Positions 41,811 through 50,767 of a stretch of DNA of 64,000 bases are shown here, piece by piece (the first letter of the stretch is position 1; every line of letters starts with the position of its first letter). The position numbers and the translations under genes were made by a program. Source of the stretch: Loktanella sp. 5RATIMAR09. GTDB lineage: Bacteria > Pseudomonadota > Alphaproteobacteria > Rhodobacterales > Rhodobacteraceae. The notes under the pieces were generated by a model that worked only from the letters and a program-made list of their open reading frames with translations, was not told the DNA's origin and ran no database searches. Location of the stretch: contig NZ_LJAL01000003.1 of the NCBI RefSeq assembly GCF_001419985.1, forward strand, positions 248,001 through 312,000, in the 5' to 3' direction.

Positions 41811-44800
41811 AGGTAGCGCTCGATCTGTGTTGTCAGCCCAGCGCCAAAGCGCTCGGAGATTTGTGCAACCTCAATGGTGTAAAAGCCCCCGCCAATTTCG
41901 TTGGCCAGATCGGCTGCCCTATAGGTCCACTGCGGTGTTGTAACGATCTGCTCGCGGCGCAACTGACCCGACTTGTAGATGCGCAGGCGGTAGGATTCGC
42001 GTTCCTCACCCAGTGGGATATCACCGTCGGCCCAGATATCCCCGTCAATGCGGCTGCATCTGATCCACGAGATCAGCACATCACCACTGTTCTTGGCCGC
42101 ACGCAAATGTGCCACCGGATAGGGCCGCAGACCGTTGCCCGCAAAGGCGTGGGTTTCATAGCGATAGCTGGCGTCGGACATGGGTTGTGCTGCGGGACCA
42201 AAGCGATAGTGCCGCGCGGTGCCGCGCGCCGCCGTCGGCAGTGTAATCTGCCCCGGCACCCCGTTCATCAGTACGACCCGTGAACCCGGATGCCATGTTT
42301 GCGGCATCAGACCACGACTGCCAGCCTGCCCACGCAGTAGCCCGGAAAGGCGGTAGACCCCGGTAGAGATCGGTGTCGCCTCCTGGAATTGCAGAATTTC
42401 CCAATTGTCTTTGGTCCCGTCACCAATGGCGATGGTATTCGCCCCTGCCAGCACCGCCTCTTGCAGGGCCGAACTGACCGTTCCATTGACCAGCGACACT
42501 TCGACCCCTGCCTGACGGTCCCAGATGCCCACAGGACCGCGTCGCAGGGCGGTTTGTGTGAGACCGACTGTTGCCGCTTCGTTCAGGGTGCTTTGCAACG
42601 TGTAGTCGCTGTCCTGCGGTGCCCCGTAAAGCGCGATGCTTCCCGGCCACGGATTGCCGGCCGCCGCAACATAGGGCGCATGGGGTATCTCGTCTCCGGT
42701 CAGCATGCCGATGTCGAGAAACAACAGTTCCGCGGGGATCGGGCCGATATAGGGCTGCAACTGCACGCTGTCCTCTGGGCGTGTGCCCCGCGCGTAGACA
42801 GAGGGTTCGATCCGCGTGGCCTCGATCAAACGCGCGCCTGCCTCTTCGATCCGGTCGATCCGGTACGTTCCCCCATGACCACCCGCGCGCAGATCAATCG
42901 TATCACCTGCGCCCACGTTCTGTTGCGAGGGCGGGAGCGCAAAGCGCGCGGTCTCGCGCCCGATCCGCGCCTCTTGCAGCCAGCGGGCAACGATATCCTG
43001 CCCCTCGCCACGGGTCAGGACCAAAGGCGCTTCGCTGCGTGTTGTGGTCAAGGTGTCATCATCCGGCAGGGTCACCTCTGCGGCGACAGCCTCATAATTG
43101 CCATCCGCGGTGATATGGGCGAATTGCACGCGCCCTGCGATATCTGCCGCGGCCGTGCGCGTATGCGACAAACCGCTGTCACTGTCAGGATCAAGCGCGA
43201 TATGGGCATCGGTCAGATGATGATCGATCTGCCCGTTACGGCTGCGGAAGACCAGCACGCCATCCCGTTCGACCGCATCAAACCCGTAGGCCAGCATCAG
43301 CGGCTGCAGTGCTGCGCGCCCTGTACCGACATCCGACACGCTATAGCCGCGCACCACTCCGAAGAGACCGCGCACGTCATAGTCTTGCACGCCCGAGCGC
43401 GCGCATATCTCTGCCACCACCGAGGCCAGCGACCGGTCCGAGGCGCGCCCGTTCAGCCAGGTGCCGGTGGCATAGCGGTCACCGTCGGACCAGACGGCGC
43501 GGTTGCCCGGCCAATAGGGATAAGGGCGCGGATCCCACCCTGTGACATGCAGATGTGCCAGATCCACCATCCGCCCGCCATAGATGTCAGACAGCGGGTT
43601 TTTTGCAGGGTCAGAGAAGTGGCGTGTCACGGCCTGCAGGTATTGCATCTGCATCAGGTCGTCACGGTTCCCGTTCGAGGCCAAGGGCAGCGCTGCCTGC
43701 GCGAGGAAATGGCCCGGCGTATTGGCGCCCTTGTCGATCGCAGGACACCCGACAGCGGTGAACCAGAAGGGTTTGCTTTGCGGTTGCCAATCCGTGGCAA
43801 CGCTTTGTCTGATACCACCGATCCGGTCGTGATGCTGGTGCGACCACCAGCCGACAAAGTCTTTCGCCCGCCACACCCACGGTTCTGCGTCCACATCGCG
43901 AATGGGTGCGCGGCGCTGTGCTGCGCGAGCCTCGGGCGTGGGATAGCACCAATCATAGTGTTCACCACCTGCAACATTGCCTTGCAGATATGCCAGATCA
44001 TAGATGGACCCGACATCTGCATCGCGATGATCGCTGCCCTCTCGCCAGTCTGCCAAGGGAAGCGCCGCCGACACACCAATGAAATCGATATTGGGATCGG
44101 CCCAGAGCGGATCGAGGTGGAAAATCTTGTCATCCGTCCCCGCAGGCTGCATCCCGTGATATTCGGACCAGCCGGCGGCATAGCTGATCTTGCATGCCCC
44201 CCCGAGGATCTGGCGGACATCGGCGGCAAGGGCGCGCAAGGCTGCGACCATGGGAAAGCCACTAGCCCCCCGCACTCTGGTCAGGCCCGCAAGTTCAGTA
44301 CCGATACAAAAGGCAGACACACCACCAGCGGCCGCACAAAGATGCGCGTAGTGCAGCACAAAGCGCCGATAGCTGTTCTCGGCGGCACCCGTGTATGTCA
44401 CTTGCGTGCCTGTAATGTTGAAATCGGAAGGCCCCGCCTGCCCCATAAAGCCTGCGACCTGCGCATCGGCAGCAGCGGTGCCATCCGGCGATCCCGCCAT
44501 GCCCGTTGCCACCGTCAGGGTCATATCGCCGACCCAGGGCAAAGCACCCTGTTCGGTCGTGCCGTAAGGGTCAGGCAGGCCATTCCCCGCAACGATATCC
44601 ATCATAACAACGGGGCTGAAGACCACTTCAAGCCCGCGCGCCTTAAGGTCTGAGATCGCTTCGACCACGGCCGCATCCGCAGGGGTGCCCCCCGCAACGG
44701 GGATGCCATCGCTGACGGTGACGGTCCCCGCAGCACTGCGGGTCTTGCCGGAAACGCGCCACGGCATCGCGCCCGCGTCAGTCAGCCCCTGAACGGTTTT

Positions 44801-45688
44801 GGGTTGAATGGCACAGGTACCGCAGCGCAGATCGTTACCAAACCACGTGACCGGCAAAGCCACCGCTCCGCATTGCGGCAGCGCAGCCTGCATCGCGTTC
44901 ATTGAGACGGTAAAATCGCTGCCGCCCATCGGCGCGTTTGTATTGACCGCCTGTTGCGCCCCGTAGCTTGCAGAGGCCGTGAGTTGCGTTGTGGCCAGCG
45001 CGTATTCCCCTGCTCCGGGCATCAGTGTGACAGCCTGCGCAGTTTGCAGCGCGTCATCGCGCACCCCTTGGCCCGCCCGCATGACCTCAAACGTCAGTTG
45101 CGGGATCCGGTTACCGAACTGGCCCAGCGCGAGGTCTTCAAGCACCACATAGGCAGTGCCGCGATACGCAGGCGTATTCTGCGCCCCTTCGATGGCGGAA
45201 ATCTTGGGATCAGGCAGTTGGTCATCGGTGCCCACATAAACCCGCATGTTCAGGGTATCCGGCGAAATCTCGGCCCCGTCGGCCCAGATACGGCCCAAGC
45301 TGCTGATCTGGCCTTCGCATAAGGCAACGGCGAGGCTGACAGAATAGGAATATGTTGTCGTCTTTGGCGCGGATGGCGCGCCTTTGCCACCGCCGGACGA
45401 CGAAGAGCTTTCCTGAAATTGCGACGCCCAGATCACCTGCCCCGCGACACGCATCCGGCCATAGATTTGCTGGACATCCGCGCCCTCGGCCGCACCTGTG
45501 ACACGGAAACGGTCAATGCGGCCGGTCTCGACACTGCCACTGCCAGCGCCCAAAATCTGCTGGTCGATACGCTGGCCAATAACAGCACCGGCCGCCCGCC
45601 CGATCGTCGCCATCGACAGCCCCAGAACAGACCCGCCAATTGAGCCGCCCAGCGCCATGCCTACAGCAGAAAGTGCAATCGTTGCCAT
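41807..45688 (-). CDS. GTA orfg15: baseplate megatron / host-specificity protein
   Basis: A 1293-residue tail-tip protein, the largest in the window. An N-terminal Gly/Ala-rich hydrophobic part (about 1-50) is followed by phage-baseplate type sequence, then a TIM-barrel glycoside-hydrolase-like domain (about 410-720, SYRRFVLHYAHLCAAAGGVSAFCIGTELAG near 430-460) and a phage tail tip-like region with fibronectin-like C-terminal part. In RcGTA the homologue Rcc01698 forms the baseplate and host contact. The start overlaps orfg14 by one base. Confidence 0.92.
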   Translation of the reverse strand: MATIALSAVGMALGGSIGGSVLGLSMATIGRAAGAVIGQRIDQQILGAGSGSVETGRIDRFRVTGAAEGADVQQIYGRMRVAGQVIWASQFQESSSSSGGGKGAPSAPKTTTYSYSVSLAVALCEGQISSLGRIWADGAEISPDTLNMRVYVGTDDQLPDPKISAIEGAQNTPAYRGTAYVVLEDLALGQFGNRIPQLTFEVMRAGQGVRDDALQTAQAVTLMPGAGEYALATTQLTASASYGAQQAVNTNAPMGGSDFTVSMNAMQAALPQCGAVALPVTWFGNDLRCGTCAIQPKTVQGLTDAGAMPWRVSGKTRSAAGTVTVSDGIPVAGGTPADAAVVEAISDLKARGLEVVFSPVVMMDIVAGNGLPDPYGTTEQGALPWVGDMTLTVATGMAGSPDGTAAADAQVAGFMGQAGPSDFNITGTQVTYTGAAENSYRRFVLHYAHLCAAAGGVSAFCIGTELAGLTRVRGASGFPMVAALRALAADVRQILGGACKISYAAGWSEYHGMQPAGTDDKIFHLDPLWADPNIDFIGVSAALPLADWREGSDHRDADVGSIYDLAYLQGNVAGGEHYDWCYPTPEARAAQRRAPIRDVDAEPWVWRAKDFVGWWSHQHHDRIGGIRQSVATDWQPQSKPFWFTAVGCPAIDKGANTPGHFLAQAALPLASNGNRDDLMQMQYLQAVTRHFSDPAKNPLSDIYGGRMVDLAHLHVTGWDPRPYPYWPGNRAVWSDGDRYATGTWLNGRASDRSLASVVAEICARSGVQDYDVRGLFGVVRGYSVSDVGTGRAALQPLMLAYGFDAVERDGVLVFRSRNGQIDHHLTDAHIALDPDSDSGLSHTRTAAADIAGRVQFAHITADGNYEAVAAEVTLPDDDTLTTTRSEAPLVLTRGEGQDIVARWLQEARIGRETARFALPPSQQNVGAGDTIDLRAGGHGGTYRIDRIEEAGARLIEATRIEPSVYARGTRPEDSVQLQPYIGPIPAELLFLDIGMLTGDEIPHAPYVAAAGNPWPGSIALYGAPQDSDYTLQSTLNEAATVGLTQTALRRGPVGIWDRQAGVEVSLVNGTVSSALQEAVLAGANTIAIGDGTKDNWEILQFQEATPISTGVYRLSGLLRGQAGSRGLMPQTWHPGSRVVLMNGVPGQITLPTAARGTARHYRFGPAAQPMSDASYRYETHAFAGNGLRPYPVAHLRAAKNSGDVLISWIRCSRIDGDIWADGDIPLGEERESYRLRIYKSGQLRREQIVTTPQWTYRAADLANEIGGGFYTIEVAQISERFGAGLTTQIERYL

Positions 45689-46125
45689 CAGGTGTTCCTC
45701 TCGATGAATTCAAAACGTGCGGCGATCCGTTTTTGCCACGGCGCCGATAGCGGGCTTTCGACGACGCCGTGACCCTGATAAGCGTGAATGAATTGCGGCA
45801 ACGCCCCGGCAGCCGATATCAGCCCAAGATGTTTGGCCACGGCACCCTGACGCATGCGGAACAGCACCACCTGACCGGCGGCCAAGGGGGTGTCGCTGAC
45901 ATCACGGAAATGGCGCTTGGCCGCACCCAGCAACCGTTCCACCCCCTGCGGTTCGGACCAGTCGCGCGTATAGGCGGGGATTGCTTCGGGTTCTTGGCCG
46001 TAGACCTCGCGCCAGATACCGCGCAACAGGCCCAGACAATCGCAGCTGACCCCCTGCACCGACGCCTGATGCCCGTAAGGCGTGCCCAGCCATGTGCGCG
46101 CAATCGTAACGACGCAGGCATTCAT
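45688..46125 (-). CDS. GTA orfg14: NlpC/P60-type peptidase
   Basis: A 145-residue cysteine peptidase of the tail tip, expected to cut peptidoglycan during DNA entry. TWLGTPYGHQASVQGVSCDCLGLLRG (about residues 11-36 in part) holds the catalytic Cys, and AVAKHLGLIS (about 99-108) the catalytic His. It overlaps orfg13 by 4 bases and orfg15 by 1. Confidence 0.92.
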   Translation of the reverse strand: MNACVVTIARTWLGTPYGHQASVQGVSCDCLGLLRGIWREVYGQEPEAIPAYTRDWSEPQGVERLLGAAKRHFRDVSDTPLAAGQVVLFRMRQGAVAKHLGLISAAGALPQFIHAYQGHGVVESPLSAPWQKRIAARFEFIERNT

Positions 46126-47003
46126 CGGCTCAGACTCCCGCCCGTGTTGGGACGATCCGCGCGCGGCACGCTGACCAGCCAGTCATCGCCGGGAATATCA
46201 GGGAACCCCTGAAAGTTCAGAAAATTGCCGAATTTCTCACGGCATGTCACGGCACGTTTGTCACAGCCTGCGGTGATGCGGATGAGATCCCCCGCGCGGA
46301 TCATCGCCTGTAGCGGGGACCAGAGCGTGAGCACACGTGTCTCGGTTCCGCTGTCACGCTTGATCACGCCCTGCAATCCAGCGCCGGCACCGCTCAGCAC
46401 CCGCAAAGTGCCATTCTCGAACCAGCCCGCGTTGAAGGACGCCGCGTCAGTCACATTAAACACCTGCCCGTCACTGGGCGCCGACAACTTATGATCAAGC
46501 CGATATGACGTGTGATCTGTCACGAACTTGCAGCGCCTGTCGCCCAGCACAGCACTACAGGTCTTGAGATAGGACCGCCCCTGCATCTGGTTCAATGCCG
46601 CGGTCAGCCCGTGCAATTCCGCCGTAAACCCGCCCGCACCGCGTGTGATTTCACCCAAGGTGCCGCGAAACAGTATCTTGCGCAACGCCACATCATCCCA
46701 GCACACCAGCCAGACCTGCACTGCCGCCCCGTCAAACCGGCCCGCCAGAATATCGGTCTCGGCGATGGCGTCATCGCTGAGCATGCCAATGGCTTCGGTA
46801 TTATTGACCGACAGGCCTGTCGTGCTCGCAATCGCCCGCGCGCTGAGCCCGTTTTGCGGCGCATAGGACACCCCGTCGAACTGGAGCGTCCGGTCATGGT
46901 CGGTAAAGCCGAACATCCGGCCATCCCGCCGGACAATCAGCCAACAATGGCAGGTGTGGGTGGTGCCCGATTGCAGATGGGTGGTAAGTGCATCACTGTT
47001 CAT
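46122..47003 (-). CDS. GTA orfg13: baseplate hub protein (DUF2163)
   Basis: A 293-residue protein of the DUF2163/phage BR0599 type. Typical are FGFTDHDRTLQFDGVSYAP (about residues 31-49) and the cysteine-bearing CRFVTDHT-like and CDKRAVTCREKFGNFLNFQGFPDIPG segments at the C-terminus (about 247-273 in part). The homologue Rcc01696 is the hub and carries an iron-sulphur cluster in RcGTA. It overlaps orfg12 by 4 bases. Confidence 0.9.
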   Translation of the reverse strand: MNSDALTTHLQSGTTHTCHCWLIVRRDGRMFGFTDHDRTLQFDGVSYAPQNGLSARAIASTTGLSVNNTEAIGMLSDDAIAETDILAGRFDGAAVQVWLVCWDDVALRKILFRGTLGEITRGAGGFTAELHGLTAALNQMQGRSYLKTCSAVLGDRRCKFVTDHTSYRLDHKLSAPSDGQVFNVTDAASFNAGWFENGTLRVLSGAGAGLQGVIKRDSGTETRVLTLWSPLQAMIRAGDLIRITAGCDKRAVTCREKFGNFLNFQGFPDIPGDDWLVSVPRADRPNTGGSLSR

Positions 47004-47632
47004 AGGCGTACCTCGATCACGGGAACATTGGGCACTTGGCCCGCCTGAAAACTGGACATCGAGGTCATGATCGCGTCGGTGTCAAACCGCACCGGCACGT
47101 CGAATTCAAAGCCTGCGCGAATTTCGGCAGTGTGGTCAGGCGCATCCGCAAAGGTGAGCATGCCGGTGTCATGGTCCAGCGCATAATCCACACCCTGCGT
47201 GACCGGATCACCGCCGACCTGCACGCGCACCGACCCCGCCACAGGTTTGGTAATGGGCCGGCGATAAACGGTGTCGCCGGACCGGTAGGCCTTTTGCAGC
47301 TGAAAGACACGCGTGGTTTCATCCCCGACGCCAATCAGTTGGTCCGATGACGTGACCGCTGCCGATGGACGGCACGACAGATAATCGCTCCAGTCCTTCC
47401 AGCGAAAGCCGATCAACTGCCCCTGGCGCGCCTCGAAGAACGCAATCAGCGTTTCGACATCGTCCAAAGACCGCAAACCCAGCCCCGCATCATACCGCCT
47501 GCGCGCATGCGCCCAGGGCGTATTGCGTTCTTCAAAGCCGTTGGCCAGCGTCACGATCTCGGTGCGCCGCTCGGGCCCGCCCAAAGCGCCAAAGCTGAGC
47601 GAGGCGGGAAATCTTACATCATGAAAAGTCAT
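47000..47632 (-). CDS. GTA orfg12: distal tail protein (DUF2460)
   Basis: A 210-residue protein of the DUF2460/TIGR02217 family. It starts with FHDVRFPASLSFGALGGPERRTE (about residues 3-25 in part) and has the GFRWKDWSDYLS segment (about 74-85), both typical. The RcGTA homologue joins the tail tube to the baseplate. Confidence 0.93.
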   Translation of the reverse strand: MTFHDVRFPASLSFGALGGPERRTEIVTLANGFEERNTPWAHARRRYDAGLGLRSLDDVETLIAFFEARQGQLIGFRWKDWSDYLSCRPSAAVTSSDQLIGVGDETTRVFQLQKAYRSGDTVYRRPITKPVAGSVRVQVGGDPVTQGVDYALDHDTGMLTFADAPDHTAEIRAGFEFDVPVRFDTDAIMTSMSSFQAGQVPNVPVIEVRL

Positions 47633-47640
47633 ATCGGCTC

Positions 47641-48300
47641 CTATCGGTGACGGTCACTGCGCCCCAAAGCGCGGCTCATCTGCGCTGCAATCTGGCCCCG
47701 ACTGCGCTGAAACCCCTGCACATCAGGGGTTGTGATATTCATATTGACGGTGACCGCGCCGCCCCCGCCGCCACGCACACCCAAGGTGCCGTCAGGGCCA
47801 CGGGCCAGCGGCATGATCGCTTCGGGTCCTGCCTCGCCCATCAGGCCCATACCGCCGCGCATCGGGAAACTCGTCGCCTGCGCGACAACCCCGCCTTTGG
47901 CAAAAGGCATCACGCGGCCTTGCGAAAACGAGCCACCCTGCGCAAAAGGCATCAGGCCCGAAACCACGGCATTCACCCCGTCGGCCATCAAGCCGCCAAA
48001 GTGGTCGGTGACAGGGTTTACCGCCGCTGCGTAGACCGTTTTCGACATCTTGTCGGCCAATCCGCCCAGCACATCCGACAGGCTTCGCCCGTCCAGCACC
48101 AACCCGTCAAAGGCCTGCCGCAGGCCGGTCGAAAAGCCGCGCTCCAGATTGCCCAGATCACGGCTGGTCTGTACCAGCGCGCCTTGCATCTGGCGCAACT
48201 GGTCGTCAAAGGCCGCTGTCATGACCGCTGCATCACCCAAGCTTTCTTGCAAGGTCCCGACGCCGCCCTCCAGCGCGTCAATCTTGTCGAACTCATCCAT
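47641..48300 (-). CDS. GTA orfg11: short tail tape-measure protein
   Basis: A 219-residue protein that sets tail length. The N-terminal half is a long coiled helix (about 1-80), the middle is hydrophobic and Gly-rich (about 85-150, VVSGLMPFAQGGSFSQGRVM), and GEAGPEAIMPLARGPDGTLGV (about 156-176) is a lambda-family tape-measure signature. The short length fits the short GTA tail (about 50 nm in RcGTA). It overlaps the chaperone gene by 8 bases. Confidence 0.9.
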   Translation of the reverse strand: MDEFDKIDALEGGVGTLQESLGDAAVMTAAFDDQLRQMQGALVQTSRDLGNLERGFSTGLRQAFDGLVLDGRSLSDVLGGLADKMSKTVYAAAVNPVTDHFGGLMADGVNAVVSGLMPFAQGGSFSQGRVMPFAKGGVVAQATSFPMRGGMGLMGEAGPEAIMPLARGPDGTLGVRGGGGGAVTVNMNITTPDVQGFQRSRGQIAAQMSRALGRSDRHR

Positions 48301-48487
48301 TTCTTTCGTCCTTCACGTCATCAGGAAAATCACGCAGCAAGGCATCAAGCTGCAATCGGCCCAAAGGAGCCTTGGCCGCATCCGCCCCCAGCATGATTTG
48401 CAATTCCGCAGGGGTCAGCGCCCAGAATTGCGCAGGCTGCAGGCGCAAATAATGCAATCCCGCCTGCATCAGACCCGGCCAATCCAT
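48293..48487 (-). CDS. GTA orfg10.1: tail assembly chaperone
   Basis: A 64-residue helical protein like Rcc01693 of R. capsulatus. Key segment: RLQPAQFWALTPAELQIML (about residues 15-33). It lies just before the tape-measure gene, the usual place for tail chaperones. The start is 4 bases after the stop of orfg10. Confidence 0.85.
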   Translation of the reverse strand: MDWPGLMQAGLHYLRLQPAQFWALTPAELQIMLGADAAKAPLGRLQLDALLRDFPDDVKDERNG

Positions 48488-48490
48488 GAC

Positions 48491-48805
48491 CTACTCCGGC
48501 ACAGCAAAAGCACGCGCCAAGAGCGTAGCGGCCAGTTTGGCAGCACCGACAGGCCCACCCGCAATATCGGCGGTCAGCAAATCGGCCATCGTGCCGGTCC
48601 ATCCGCCCCCGCGCAGACCCGCAACAACGACCGCCATCACATCGGCACCGGAAAAGGCAGCCCCCTCGAACCGGCGGATCAGGTCAACCAACGTGCCTGT
48701 TCCCAGCGTCGCCTCCAGCTCGGCCAAGGCGCCCAGCGTCAGCTTGCAGGAATGCGGCACACCGTCGATCACAATGGTCACCTCACCGGCCCAGGGGTTC
48801 GCCAT
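48491..48805 (-). CDS. GTA orfg10: tail assembly chaperone-like protein
   Basis: A 104-residue GTA family protein (gp10 type). VIDGVPHSCKLTLGALAELEA (about residues 12-32) is typical of short phage tail-chaperone families. The start overlaps the stop of orfg9 by one base. Confidence 0.87.
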   Translation of the reverse strand: MANPWAGEVTIVIDGVPHSCKLTLGALAELEATLGTGTLVDLIRRFEGAAFSGADVMAVVVAGLRGGGWTGTMADLLTADIAGGPVGAAKLAATLLARAFAVPE

Positions 48806-49221
48806 CAGATCAGCGCCACAAAATTCAGCGCACCGGCTGATGCTAGCGACAGCTCATAGGTGGCCTCACCGTTGTAGGACCCCGCATATTCAATCGCGGT
48901 GATCTGGAACGGGCCTTCCAATGTGCCGAAACCCGGCACGATCACCTGAAAATCGGGCGTTTCACCATCAAAGAAGATCTGGCGCGCACGTTCGTCCGTG
49001 GCATCATCCTTGAACACGCCAGAGCCTGAAATCGCCGCCGTTTTCACACCGGCCCCGCCCAGCAGTTCACGCCAGCCGCCTTCGCTTTCAAGGCTGGTGA
49101 CATCAACTGTCTCGGCATTCAGGCTGATCCGCGTGGCGCGCAGCCCTGCGGCGGTTTCGAACATGCCTCCGCCGGTCATATCAATCTTGACCAAAAGGTC
49201 CTTACCATTTTGTGCAGCCAT
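48805..49221 (-). CDS. GTA orfg9: major tail tube protein (TP901-1 type)
   Basis: A 138-residue beta-rich tail tube protein. MAAQNGKDLLVKIDMTGGG at the start and AETVDVTSLESEGGWRELL (about residues 35-53) are typical of the phage major tail protein TP901-1 family. It should be among the most abundant particle proteins. Confidence 0.92.
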   Translation of the reverse strand: MAAQNGKDLLVKIDMTGGGMFETAAGLRATRISLNAETVDVTSLESEGGWRELLGGAGVKTAAISGSGVFKDDATDERARQIFFDGETPDFQVIVPGFGTLEGPFQITAIEYAGSYNGEATYELSLASAGALNFVALI

Positions 49222-49251
49222 CAGGCGTACTCCTTTTGAAATTCGGTTGGG

Positions 49252-49665
49252 TTACGTGTCATCCGCCACGCGGGCACGAAAATTCAGGTTGATCTGGCGC
49301 ACAGCACCTGTGCCGACACGGGCGGCTTTGGCTTTGTGGAAATTCAACGCAACAAGGCTACCGCGTTCCAGACTGAGCGGCGCATCAACCAAGGCATCAC
49401 AAACAGCCGCCGCTGCCGCCTTGGCGCTGGCAAAGCCCGCACTTTGGGTTACGACCGAGATCACCAGATCATGCCACGCCCCATTGCCTGTTTTGTCGGA
49501 AGCATCGCGCACGTCCTCGGCCCCCAGCACCACATAGAGTGGCGGCAACGGGCCCGCAGGCAGTGCATCATAGATGTCCGCACCCACCAGAACCGCCAGC
49601 GCGCTATCGGCGCTCAACCGCTGGAATATCGCCGTCTGAAGGGCGCCTGAAACGCTATAGGTCAT
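49252..49665 (-). CDS. GTA orfg8: tail terminator protein (DUF3168)
   Basis: A 137-residue DUF3168 protein. ALQTAIFQRLSADSALAVLVG (about residues 8-28) and PLPPLYVVLGAEDVRDASDK (about 37-56) are typical. The RcGTA homologue caps the tail tube at the neck. It overlaps orfg7 by 4 bases. Confidence 0.9.
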   Translation of the reverse strand: MTYSVSGALQTAIFQRLSADSALAVLVGADIYDALPAGPLPPLYVVLGAEDVRDASDKTGNGAWHDLVISVVTQSAGFASAKAAAAAVCDALVDAPLSLERGSLVALNFHKAKAARVGTGAVRQINLNFRARVADDT

Positions 49666-50000
49666 GGCGATACCTCTTCTTCGGCGTGGCAGGTCAGATA
49701 GGCCCCGCCCGTGCCATACTCAGCGACCGCGTGAATATTGAAAATCCGCGCGCCATCGCGCAGGCGCTGGCCCGCGACAGGCCGCGAGGGCGCACCAAAT
49801 GGGGCCGCGCGGACAGTGATCCGGTAGGGCACGCGCGACAATGTCGCTGCTGTCTCGGCCTTTTCACGCCCGGCACCTGCCTTCAGTTCGGCCCAAAGCA
49901 CCCCCAGCGCCTCCCACTGGCGTGCATAGCCGCCCGCGCCATCCGCCATCTTCACAGGCGCCTCTAACACCAGCGCACGGTTCAATTGCGGCGCGCTCAT
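49662..50000 (-). CDS. GTA orfg7: head-tail adaptor / stopper protein
   Basis: A 112-residue phage head-closure protein. KMADGAGGYARQWEALGVLWAEL (about residues 17-39 in part) and the end part RIFNIHAVAEYGTGGAYLTC are typical. It overlaps its neighbours orfg6 and orfg8 by 4 bases each, showing tight coupling of the neck genes. Confidence 0.9.
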   Translation of the reverse strand: MSAPQLNRALVLEAPVKMADGAGGYARQWEALGVLWAELKAGAGREKAETAATLSRVPYRITVRAAPFGAPSRPVAGQRLRDGARIFNIHAVAEYGTGGAYLTCHAEEEVSP

Positions 50001-50596
50001 TGGCCACCGCCCATGAAAAGGCGCACGGTCCGGTAACGTTCGATCAGCGCCAGCACACCCATCGGCATGATTGGGGCATTGCGTGACACATCATGACGAT
50101 ATTCGTAAAAATGCGCGGCCAGCAGCATCACAGCCTGCGCTAGATCAGCGGGCAGATCGCGCCATTCAGGACCAAAGCCCGCCAGCATCCCGATCCGCAC
50201 AGACCCGCCATGCGGAAGATTGGGCAAGAACGTCCCCACTGGCCGCAAACCGGGGCGCTGCATGTCGGGGTCCAGAGACCAAAGGGCACCGTCGACGACG
50301 GTCTCGTCTCCGCGCGCATTCACCAGTGTCACGGTACTAATCGCGTTGACAGGCGCAACGGGGAGCGGCTGGCGGCGCGCATCGCGCCAAGCGCTCAGGC
50401 GCCAGCTGAATTCACGCTCAATCAGGATCTTGCCGAAGCGCGCCTCAATCGCGGCCAGCGCCGCGCGCAGATAGCTTTCCAGCACCGCGTCTTGAACTCC
50501 ATCATCGGAAAACCCCGATCCCAGGCGCAAATGGTCTTTGAACTCAGCGACCGGAAGCGCCGAAAGTGGCACGCTGGTCTCTTCGACTAACATCAT
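49997..50596 (-). CDS. GTA orfg6: head-tail connector (gp6/gp8-like)
   Basis: A 199-residue connector that docks on the portal. EFKDHLRLGSGFSDDGVQDA (about residues 18-37) and LRAALAAIEARFGKILI are typical of phage head-tail connector proteins. The frame is open upstream, but ATG 50596 has GGAG seven bases before it and starts the conserved part; ATG 50593 is equally possible. Confidence 0.88.
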   Translation of the reverse strand: MMLVEETSVPLSALPVAEFKDHLRLGSGFSDDGVQDAVLESYLRAALAAIEARFGKILIEREFSWRLSAWRDARRQPLPVAPVNAISTVTLVNARGDETVVDGALWSLDPDMQRPGLRPVGTFLPNLPHGGSVRIGMLAGFGPEWRDLPADLAQAVMLLAAHFYEYRHDVSRNAPIMPMGVLALIERYRTVRLFMGGGQ

Positions 50597-50686
50597 GGAA
50601 TTACTCCGAAAATTCTGGCCATATAGCGGCTCTTTGGCCCCCGGACACACCCGCCCCCCGCATTGCTCGGACGGAAGGGAACTGCT

Positions 50687-50751
50687 AGACAATGCGAGGA
50701 TTGTCTTGATGTGCGCCCGGGGGGTGGGTGCCGCGCACAAAGGCGGCACCC
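50687..50751 (-). promoter_or_regulatory. Two hairpins between capsid gene and neck genes
   Basis: In the 171-base gap after the capsid stop (50768) lie a 9-bp perfect stem, GGGTGCCGC (50726-50734) with GCGGCACCC (50743-50751) and an 8-base loop, and a 7-bp stem, AGACAAT (50687-50693) with ATTGTCT (50700-50706). Neither has a T run. They may be partial terminators or RNA stabilisers that raise capsid over tail expression. Confidence 0.55.
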
Positions 50752-50767
50752 GCTTCACAGCTCAGCC

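Noticed and set aside
42389-44653. A 754-codon open frame on the plus strand antisense to orfg15
   Set aside because: It is rich in Arg, His, Cys and Gln with no domain-like sequence and mirrors the codon pattern of the real gene on the other strand. The same applies to long antisense frames at 38187-39962, 5075-6169, 15440-16495 and 12079-12882.
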